Origin: Pseudomonas arsenicoxydans
GTDB taxonomy: Bacteria; Pseudomonadota; Gammaproteobacteria; Pseudomonadales; Pseudomonadaceae
Direction of reading: 5' to 3'
NCBI RefSeq assembly: GCF_006438915.1
Contig: NZ_RCZE01000004.1
Span: 124,001-188,000, forward strand
Length of the DNA: 64,000 nt
Shown here: positions 58,416 through 64,000 of the stretch, one piece after another
Layout: each line of letters starts with the position of its first letter
Position numbering within the stretch: position 1 is the first letter of the stretch
Notes under the pieces: generated by a model
What the model saw: only the letters and a program-made list of their open reading frames with translations
Database searches by the model: none
Told to the model about the DNA's origin: nothing
Translations under genes and position numbers: made by a program

Positions 58416-58561
58416 CGGATCTGCATGGCCTGGGCCCCTTTTGACTTCTGTTCCTTTTTGTCGAAACCCGGGGCATGCACCGTGGAGGGCAGGCCGGGTT
58501 TCGCGAGCACGATAGAGACCTTGTGGCCATTCGGGGTCGCAGCGGTATAGCGATCTATCAT
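58412..58561 (-). pseudogene. Glutathione S-transferase gene remnant (N-terminal 40 codons)
   Basis: A 49-codon frame with GGGAGACAACC before its ATG. The first 40 codons read [19 protein letters not shown], then [11 protein letters not shown] and GFDKKEQKS, which match the N-terminal thioredoxin-fold start of YfcG/YghU-type GSTs ([14 protein letters not shown]...). The homology then stops and nine unrelated codons lead to a stop. The rest of the GST gene (about 160 codons) is missing. The stop overlaps the next start codon as ATGA. Confidence 0.7.
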
Positions 58562-58611
58562 GGTTGTCTCCCATTTCAACCCGCCCAGCCTCGACAGTTG
58601 CCCGGCGCAAG

Positions 58612-59466
58612 TCAAGGAACGGCGAAGAACCGATTGAAACAGTCTGCGACAAGGTCGGCGCCGGTTTCATCATTCAGGTGCAAATGATGACCGCCTGGCA
58701 GCTGTTCAAGGCTAAAGGGTAGACGTTCCAGCAACTCGGAATGTTTGGCGAGCATACCGTCGGCCGCGACCACCAGTTTGGCCGGGCAACTGATTCGCTG
58801 GACAAACGCCATGGCCTGTTCGGTGGTCAGACGCAGCGGCGACGGCAGCGTCAGGCGGTTGTCAGTGCGCCAGGTGTAACCGCCCGGCACCGGCATCAAG
58901 CCGCGCTGGGCCAGCAACTCGGCGGCTTCGCGACTGACCGCCACCAAACCCTTCATGCGCGCTTCGATGGCGCGGTCGAGTGTGCTGTAGACCGGTTTTT
59001 GCTTCTCGCGCAAATCCAGCTGCGCTTGCAGGGCCATGCCCATGCGCTCGGCCGCATTTTCGCCTTTGTCTGTAGGAGGAATGATGCCGTCGATCAACGC
59101 CAGATGCGTGACGCGCTCAGGCATCGACCCGGCAATGATCAGGGACGCGATCGCTCCCATTGAGTGCCCCATCAGCGCAAAACGCTTGAGGCCCAGTTGT
59201 TCGGCGACTTGCAACACGTCATGGGCGTAATCCCACATCGCGTAACCGGCCCCGGGCGGGCGATGCCCGGAATGACCATGACCGGCCATGTCCAGCGCGA
59301 TGATGCGCAGGCCGTTGAGCTTGGGCGCCAGACGGGCAAAGCTGTTGGCATTGTCCAGCCAGCCATGCAGCGCAATCACCGGCAGGCCGTCTTCAGGACC
59401 GAACAAGTGCGCCGCCAACTCGATGTGCGGCAGGCTCAGACGGACTTCTTCGACGGCATTGCTCAT
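58612..59466 (-). CDS. Alpha/beta hydrolase
   Basis: A 284-residue hydrolase. The oxyanion segment is [11 protein letters not shown], the nucleophile elbow is GHSMGA with S102, and the final histidine is in GGHHLHL near residue 265. A cap domain is present between strands ([23 protein letters not shown]). The substrate is unknown; the neighbouring ligase and thioesterase suggest an acyl or ester compound. The start at 59466 overlaps the stop of the next hydrolase gene by 4 bases. Confidence 0.89.
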   Translation of the reverse strand: MSNAVEEVRLSLPHIELAAHLFGPEDGLPVIALHGWLDNANSFARLAPKLNGLRIIALDMAGHGHSGHRPPGAGYAMWDYAHDVLQVAEQLGLKRFALMGHSMGAIASLIIAGSMPERVTHLALIDGIIPPTDKGENAAERMGMALQAQLDLREKQKPVYSTLDRAIEARMKGLVAVSREAAELLAQRGLMPVPGGYTWRTDNRLTLPSPLRLTTEQAMAFVQRISCPAKLVVAADGMLAKHSELLERLPFSLEQLPGGHHLHLNDETGADLVADCFNRFFAVP

Positions 59467-60269
59467 GCGCAATCCTTTTGGCTGCGACCGTCCCATCGGC
59501 TGAACAGGATTTTCAGCAGTCTGGCCGTGTCGTGTGGACGTTCGAGAGGAAACATGTGACCGCCGGGCACGGTCAGGGATTCACCCAGCGGCATGCGCCC
59601 GACAGCGCTCGCATGGTGACGCATCACCACGCGGCTCTTGTGCCCGCGCACCACCGCCAGCGGCACTTTCAACTGGCGCGTGCGACCGGGGCTGGTGTGA
59701 GGAACGCCACGGTAGATGCTGATTTCCGTGGCCGGGTCGAAGCGCAGGCGCAGCTTGTCACCGACCTTGTGCAAACCGTGTTGCAGGTAGGCGTCAAAGC
59801 ATTCCGGGTCAAAACTGCGGAACAAGGTTTTGCCCGAGAAGTAGCTTCGGGCACTTTCGAGGTCGGCGAACTCTTCCCGACGTCCCAGGGTACGGCCGGC
59901 CGGGGTCAGGCGGTCGATGAAACCGAAACGCTTGGCGGCGCGAATGACCCATTGATCGGTGCGGGTCAGCACCGGTGAATCGAGCATCACCACGCCGCGA
60001 TACAACTCCGGGCAACGCAGCGCTGCGTGCAAATGCAGCACCCCGCCAAAGGAATGGCCGACGCCCCACACCGGTTCCGCTTGCTGTTTGAGGTGATGGA
60101 TCAGTTCGTCCACCAGGTTGTACCAATTGTCGTCCGCGGGAAAACGCGGGTCATGAGCGTGCTGCTCCAGATGCGTCACCTGATATTCGGGCGCCAGCGC
60201 CTCGAACAACTTGCCGTAGGTCCCTGAAGGAAAGCCATTGGCGTGGGCGAAAAATATCTGTTGCGACAT
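59463..60269 (-). CDS. Alpha/beta hydrolase
   Basis: A 268-residue hydrolase starting MSQQIFFAHANGFPSGTY, with HANGFPSG in place of the usual HGxxG loop. The nucleophile is S73 in GHSFGG and the final histidine is in TVPGGHMFPLERP. The upstream open frame of 78 codons passes through a REP-containing gap and was dropped. It is translationally coupled to the second hydrolase. The two differ enough that they likely have different substrates. PA1621/PA1622 is the likely orthologous pair. Confidence 0.88.
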   Translation of the reverse strand: MSQQIFFAHANGFPSGTYGKLFEALAPEYQVTHLEQHAHDPRFPADDNWYNLVDELIHHLKQQAEPVWGVGHSFGGVLHLHAALRCPELYRGVVMLDSPVLTRTDQWVIRAAKRFGFIDRLTPAGRTLGRREEFADLESARSYFSGKTLFRSFDPECFDAYLQHGLHKVGDKLRLRFDPATEISIYRGVPHTSPGRTRQLKVPLAVVRGHKSRVVMRHHASAVGRMPLGESLTVPGGHMFPLERPHDTARLLKILFSRWDGRSQKDCA

Positions 60270-60385
60270 ACCGGCAAATCCATGAGCGAGAACAGGCGTT
60301 GATTGTCCGTAAGACGACAGCTGACAGCAATGACTGTAAGTGACAGGAATGATGACAGTCCGGTCAAGACTATCGAGTGGAGCCA

Positions 60386-60417
60386 TTGTGGGGAGGGAGC
60401 TTGCTCCCTCCCCACAA
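60386..60417. repeat. Perfect 32-base palindrome, REP-related
   Basis: Two 15-base arms (TTGTGGGGAGGGAGC and its complement) around TT. The inner part GGGAGCTTGCTCCC is the same as in the REPIN at 989-1107. It is a single REP and not a pair. Confidence 0.8.
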
Positions 60418-60442
60418 AAGGCCAAGCAGATTGCCGGGTATG

Positions 60443-60886
60443 TCAGCGTGCTGGCGGATTCTCGCCCAGCGGCACGACCGCCATGGTCAGGCGCGATACG
60501 CAACTGGCCTTGCCTTCATCGCTGGTCAAGCGGATGTCCCAGACGTGCGTCGTGCGGCCAATGTGGATCGGCGTGGCCACGGCGGTCACCCGGCCACTGC
60601 GCAGGCCGCGCAAATGGTTGGCGTTGATTTCCAGGCCCACGCAGTAAAACTTGCTGGCGTCGATGCACAGGTAGCTGGCCATCGAGCCGACCGATTCGGC
60701 CAGCACCACCGACGCACCGCCATGCAGCAGACCGTAAGGCTGGTGAGTGCGGTGATCAATGACCATGCTCGCGGTCAGGGAGCCTTCGTCAAATGCTTCG
60801 AAGCGAATATCCAGCACTTCGCCGATGGTATTTTTCTGGATCGCGTTCAACTGCTCGATGTTGGGAGTGGTACGCCACAGACTCAT
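60443..60886 (-). CDS. PaaI family hotdog-fold thioesterase
   Basis: A 147-residue thioesterase. YGLLHGGASVVLAESVGSMA contains the hotdog signature (HGG and the catalytic glutamate). IEINANHLR and GRTTHVWDIR complete the fold. Such proteins hydrolyse aryl- or acyl-CoA, often as a rescue of CoA from dead-end esters. AAAGGA precedes the ATG at 60886. It lies 32 bases downstream of the acyl-CoA ligase gene, suggesting a matched synthetase/thioesterase pair. Confidence 0.9.
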   Translation of the reverse strand: MSLWRTTPNIEQLNAIQKNTIGEVLDIRFEAFDEGSLTASMVIDHRTHQPYGLLHGGASVVLAESVGSMASYLCIDASKFYCVGLEINANHLRGLRSGRVTAVATPIHIGRTTHVWDIRLTSDEGKASCVSRLTMAVVPLGENPPAR

Positions 60887-60918
60887 CGCTGCTTTCCTTT
60901 GTGGGTTTTGTTCGTGGC

Positions 60919-62586
60919 TCAATCCTGCCACAGCACCGCCTCGCTGCGCTCGCTCCATTCTTCGAAGCGGTCACCGTAAGCCGCTTCGATCACATTGCGC
61001 TTGATCTTCAGGGTCGGCGTCAGGAAACCGTTTTCCACGGCCCAACTGTCCTTGACCACCACCAGGCGCCGCAAACGCTCGTGTTTGTCGAGGACGCCGT
61101 TGACCTCATCCAGCAGTTTTTCCAGGCTTGAATGCAGCCCCGCCCTCGCCGTGCCGCTTGCGTCCTGCTGCCCGACCGCCGACAGCACACACAGTCCCAG
61201 CGGTGCACTCAAACCGTCACCGACCACGCACACTTGTTCAATCCGTGAATGCACCGCCAGGCGATTTTCAATCGGTGCCGGCGCGACGTATTTGCCCTTG
61301 CTGGTCTTGAAGATTTCTTTCAGGCGTCCGGTCAGGCGCAGGTTGCCTTCGGCGTCTTCTTCGCCCTTGTCGCCGGTGCGCAGGAAGCCGTCCTCGGTGA
61401 TGGTTTCAGCGGTTTTCTGTGGTTCTTTGAAATAGCCGAGCATGGTCGCGCCGCTGCGCACCATGACCTCGCCTGATTCGTCGATCCGCACTTCTACCTC
61501 AGGGCACGGCTTGCCGATCCAGCCGGGCTTGTTCTCGCCGGGCCGGCAGATGTGCGAATAACCGCAGCTCTCGGTCATGCCGTAGACCTCCAGCACGTCC
61601 AGCCCCAGTTTGCGGTACCACAGCAGCAAGGTTTGTGGCACGGGCGCAGCGCCGGACAAGGCGACGCGCAGTGCATCCAGCCCCAACCCGACGAGGACTT
61701 TATGTCCGATCCGCTTGCCGATGAAGGGCAATCCGAGCAAAAAATCGAGGCGTTTTTGCGGGATTTTGCTGTACACGCCCATCTGGAATTTGGTCCAGAT
61801 CCGTGGCACGCCGAACAAGGCAGTAGGCCGGGCGCGCTTTAAATCCGTCAGGAAGGTGTCGAGGCTCTCGGCAAAGAACACCGTCTGCCCGGTGTAAATC
61901 GAGGCCAGTTCGACGAACATCCGCTCGGCCACGTGGCACAGCGGCAAATAGGACAGCAATCGGTCCGACTCGTTGAGGCCAAACAGCTGCGTACCGCGGG
62001 TGGTGGCGAAACCCAGATTGCCAAAACTGTGCATCACGCCTTTGGGCAGGCCGGTGGTGCCGGAGGTGTAGATGATGGTGGCCAACTGATCGGCTGCCGG
62101 CGCGGGGTTATCCTGGATGGGCGAGCAACGTTGCAGGTCGGTCCAGCTGAAATCGAAGGTGCCGGGTGGGTGCAACGGCAGACTGATCGTCGGCAAGTCC
62201 GGCCTGACACCGCGGGACATGCTTGGCCAGTCATCGAGCTTACCGATAAACGCCAGCGCCGCTTCGGAGTGGTCGAGTACCTGGGCGACCGATTCGGCGG
62301 TCAGGTTGGGGTACAACGGCACCGAGACATGCCCGGCCATCCAGATCGCCAGGTCGGCAATGATCCAGTGGGCACAGTTCTTCGAGATCAGCGCGATGTG
62401 GCTGCCTTGTGGCAGTTCGCGGGCCCTCAGCCAATGCGCCGCGCAGCGTGCCTGATGGCCGACGTCGGCCCAGGTCAGGGTCTCGACCTGCCCGCCGCCC
62501 GTGGGCTGGACCAGAAAACGCTGGCGAGGATGACGGGCCTCACGCTCGTAGAAGACATCCAGCGGCAAACGAAAAGCAGCAGACAT
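60919..62586 (-). CDS. AMP-dependent acyl-CoA ligase
   Basis: A 555-residue enzyme of the long-chain acyl-CoA synthetase type (FAA1/FadD15 group). The ATP motif is TIIYTSGTTGLPKGVMHS, the adenylation motif is YGMTESCG, and FLRTGDKGEEDAEGNLRLTGR with IFKTSKGKYVAPAPIE contains the hinge and the family's conserved KTSxGK segment. It activates fatty acids with ATP and CoA. CAGGAG lies in front of the ATG at 62586. A 13-base-arm palindrome just upstream is a likely operator. Confidence 0.91.
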   Translation of the reverse strand: MSAAFRLPLDVFYEREARHPRQRFLVQPTGGGQVETLTWADVGHQARCAAHWLRARELPQGSHIALISKNCAHWIIADLAIWMAGHVSVPLYPNLTAESVAQVLDHSEAALAFIGKLDDWPSMSRGVRPDLPTISLPLHPPGTFDFSWTDLQRCSPIQDNPAPAADQLATIIYTSGTTGLPKGVMHSFGNLGFATTRGTQLFGLNESDRLLSYLPLCHVAERMFVELASIYTGQTVFFAESLDTFLTDLKRARPTALFGVPRIWTKFQMGVYSKIPQKRLDFLLGLPFIGKRIGHKVLVGLGLDALRVALSGAAPVPQTLLLWYRKLGLDVLEVYGMTESCGYSHICRPGENKPGWIGKPCPEVEVRIDESGEVMVRSGATMLGYFKEPQKTAETITEDGFLRTGDKGEEDAEGNLRLTGRLKEIFKTSKGKYVAPAPIENRLAVHSRIEQVCVVGDGLSAPLGLCVLSAVGQQDASGTARAGLHSSLEKLLDEVNGVLDKHERLRRLVVVKDSWAVENGFLTPTLKIKRNVIEAAYGDRFEEWSERSEAVLWQD

Positions 62587-62622
62587 GCGACTCGCTCCTG
62601 AATTTTTGGTCTGGAGCAAGCG

Positions 62623-62652
62623 TAGTCAACCAAGCGGTTGCTTGGTTGACTA
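62623..62652. promoter_or_regulatory. Palindromic operator upstream of the acyl-CoA ligase gene
   Basis: TAGTCAACCAAGC, GGTT, GCTTGGTTGACTA: perfect 13-base arms. It lies 37 bases upstream of the ligase ATG and includes a possible -35 TTGACT on the minus strand (17 bases before AAAATT). Such long palindromes near acyl-CoA genes are typical TetR-type operators. Confidence 0.65.
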
Positions 62653-62686
62653 TTTCATTACAAAAATCAGCAACACCACCGACCCC

Positions 62687-62776
62687 TGTAGGAGCCGGGC
62701 TTGCCCGCGATTGCATCGACTCGGTCTGATCTATAAACCGCAGCGCCTGCATCGCGGGCAAGCCCTGCTCCCACAT
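62687..62776. repeat. REPIN (variant with GAGCCGGGCTTGCCCGCG core)
   Basis: TGTAGGAGCCGGGCTTGCCC at 62687 and an inverted, slightly different copy ending at 62776 (GGGCAAGCCCTGCTCCCACA). Arms extend into GCGATTGCATCGA / TGCATCGCGG. A third REP variant in this window. Confidence 0.85.
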
Positions 62777-62800
62777 TAAAAAAGCCCTGTGCCGAGATTG

Positions 62801-63253
62801 CTAAGGATGTTTGATGCCATTGAGCTTCATGGCGCCGGCCAGCGGCAAATCACCTTCGAGTTCTGCCAGGCCGGCGGTTTTGACGGTTTCCGGCGCTTGC
62901 ACGTGACCGTGCTGCAGGTAACCGAGCAAATTGCCCACCAGCGGGTTGTGACTGACCAACAACGCGTAATCCACCGACACCAACTGCTCCGACACCGCTT
63001 GCGGGCGGTTGTCGGGGGTCAGCCACTCGACGGTGCGAATGTCCGGTTCGAACCCCAGCGCCTCACGCACCAACTGCGCGGTCTGCTGCGCACGCAGGTA
63101 AGGGCTGGCGTAGATCGCGGTGATCGGCTGACCGATCAACTCGGCCGCACTGCGTAACACTTCTTCGCAACCATGCGGGGTCAGTGCTCGCTCGGAATCA
63201 GGACGCGAGCCGTAGGGTTCAGCTTCACCATGACGCAATACCCAGAGTTTCAT
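62801..63253 (-). CDS. sixA: Phosphohistidine phosphatase SixA
   Basis: A 150-residue histidine phosphatase. The active-site motif is RHGEAE (R7, H8) at the start, with the second histidine in VSHNPLVGNLLGY. YASPYLRAQQTAQLV is the SixA-specific stretch. It dephosphorylates phosphohistidine in signalling or PTS proteins (PtsO/Npr in E. coli). The start overlaps the end of the DUF4389 gene by 4 bases. Confidence 0.92.
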   Translation of the reverse strand: MKLWVLRHGEAEPYGSRPDSERALTPHGCEEVLRSAAELIGQPITAIYASPYLRAQQTAQLVREALGFEPDIRTVEWLTPDNRPQAVSEQLVSVDYALLVSHNPLVGNLLGYLQHGHVQAPETVKTAGLAELEGDLPLAGAMKLNGIKHP

Positions 63254-63597
63254 AGCTTGGGTTCCTCATCTCGGGCCGGATGCGGTGCGGGCGCCACAAC
63301 ATGCGGCGCTTCACCTTCCGGTGTACGCGGCGTCGGCCAGTCGGCGAACGGCCAGGGTTTCTGGTCGCTGTGGAAGCTGCCGAAACGACCGATCTGCGCC
63401 AGGAACTGGCTCAGGCTGTCGCCGAAGTTCATCAGGCTGGCGCTCGGGGCGCCATAGAACAAACGATAGATCAGTTGCATCAGCACCACCGCGCCAAGGA
63501 TGAACTGCGCCACTTGCCAGACCAGCACGAAGACGATCATCCACAGCACCCGCAGCAGGATGGACTCGTACTTGGTTTCCATTTTTGGATCGTTCAT
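63250..63597 (-). CDS. DUF4389 membrane protein
   Basis: A 115-residue protein with a long hydrophobic part (ILLRVLWMIVFVLVWQVAQF, then LGAVVLMQLIYRLF), likely two membrane helices, and a Pro-rich cytoplasmic tail (WPTPRTPEGEAPHVVAPAPH). This fits DUF4389, of unknown function. It sits between gpsA and sixA with a 4-base overlap to sixA, so it is probably part of a gpsA-DUF4389-sixA operon. Confidence 0.87.
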   Translation of the reverse strand: MNDPKMETKYESILLRVLWMIVFVLVWQVAQFILGAVVLMQLIYRLFYGAPSASLMNFGDSLSQFLAQIGRFGSFHSDQKPWPFADWPTPRTPEGEAPHVVAPAPHPARDEEPKL

Positions 63598-63629
63598 GTC
63601 GTGCTCCCCTGCTTATTGACAAAGCGTGC

Positions 63630-64000
63630 TTAGTTGAACCCGCTGGTTGAGATGAAGTCGACGTCGGTTTTCGGCTCGCCGCGCATCAACAGCTCAATCA
63701 CTTGATCAAGCGTGCGCCCTTCGAACAGGATCGCGTGCAGCCCGGCGACCAGCGGCATATAGACGCCCACCTCCTGAGCCTTGGCCTTGAGCACTTTCAG
63801 GGTGTTCACGCCCTCGGCGACTTCACCGAGACGCGTCACCGCGTCCTCCAGGCTCAGGCCCTGGCCGAGGGCAAACCCGACCTGGTAGTTACGGCTTTTC
63901 GGCGACGAGCAGGTGACGATCAAATCGCCCACCCCGGCAAGACCGAGGAAGGTCATCGGGTTGGCGCCCTGATTCACTGCAAAACGGGTCATTTCCGCCA
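63630..64000 (-). CDS. gpsA: Glycerol-3-phosphate dehydrogenase [NAD(P)+], partial (N-terminal part outside window)
   Basis: The last 123 complete codons are present. [25 protein letters not shown] is the GpsA substrate-binding region and [28 protein letters not shown] the C-terminal helical core. GpsA makes sn-glycerol-3-phosphate, the backbone for phospholipids. The frame runs off the right edge of the window without a start. It is 32 bases upstream of the DUF4389 gene in the same direction. Confidence 0.93.
   Translation of the reverse strand, partial: AEMTRFAVNQGANPMTFLGLAGVGDLIVTCSSPKSRNYQVGFALGQGLSLEDAVTRLGEVAEGVNTLKVLKAKAQEVGVYMPLVAGLHAILFEGRTLDQVIELLMRGEPKTDVDFISTSGFN

Overview
The window is a 64 kb stretch of a gamma-proteobacterial chromosome, almost certainly a Pseudomonas of the fluorescens group. 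Three things point there. The block fabF-acpP-fabG-fabD-plsX-rpmF, rluC/rne, murB-ptpA-kdsB-lpxK-exbD-exbB and comEC follows the order I remember for P. aeruginosa PA2957-PA2985. The gaps carry REP/REPIN palindromes with the core GAGCGGGCTTGCTCGC that is typical of P. fluorescens genomes. Base composition and codon use look uniform and GC-rich. I see no prophage, plasmid, transposase, CRISPR array or secretion-system cluster.

Layout. 1-3.2 kb: DUF1285 and DUF4823 proteins, a moaA paralogue, a TetR regulator and the likely sRNA gene rgsA. 3.25-13.5 kb (minus strand): one long operon from yceD-rpmF-plsX through the fatty-acid genes fabD-fabG-acpP-fabF to pabC, mltG, tmk, holB, pilZ and tatD, linking membrane lipid synthesis, folate, wall and DNA replication. 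13.5-21 kb: maf (yceF), sppA, a HAD phosphatase and rluC, then rne behind a roughly 640-nt leader. 21-25.3 kb: a molybdenum hydroxylase operon (two-subunit IorAB type plus XdhC and a MocA-like maturase). 25.5-32.4 kb: murB, ptpA, kdsB, trm112, lpxK, exbD, exbB and comEC, with many 1- or 4-nt overlaps.

32.5-45 kb is more accessory: a YadGH-type ABC exporter, a GST, a transglutaminase-like protein, fadE, a LysR regulator and a compact AlaX / 2OG-Fe(II) oxygenase / LysE exporter cassette. That cassette is the most interesting candidate here. It looks like a small pathway that modifies a free amino acid, proofreads tRNA charged with the wrong amino acid, and exports the product. An M20 dipeptidase follows. 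At 45.1-45.5 kb lies a duplicated tRNA-Glu/tRNA-Gly pair with a strong promoter.

45.9-57.5 kb: a membrane-anchored helical protein, a chemoreceptor, a MocR-type regulator, an SDR/CurA-type divergent pair with an operator-like repeat between them, pyrF, a two-component system next to a six-EF-hand protein, and an AI-2E family transporter. 57.6-62.6 kb: a minus-strand cluster of AMP-dependent acyl-CoA ligase, hotdog thioesterase, two alpha/beta hydrolases and a DUF4892 protein. Inside it is a small GST gene remnant whose stop codon overlaps the start of the DUF4892 gene. The window closes with sixA, a DUF4389 protein and the 3' part of gpsA.

Start codons were moved inward from the longest open frame wherever a ribosome-binding site, family length or signal peptide supported it. 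All functional names are assignments by reading the sequence from memory of families; no database search was run.
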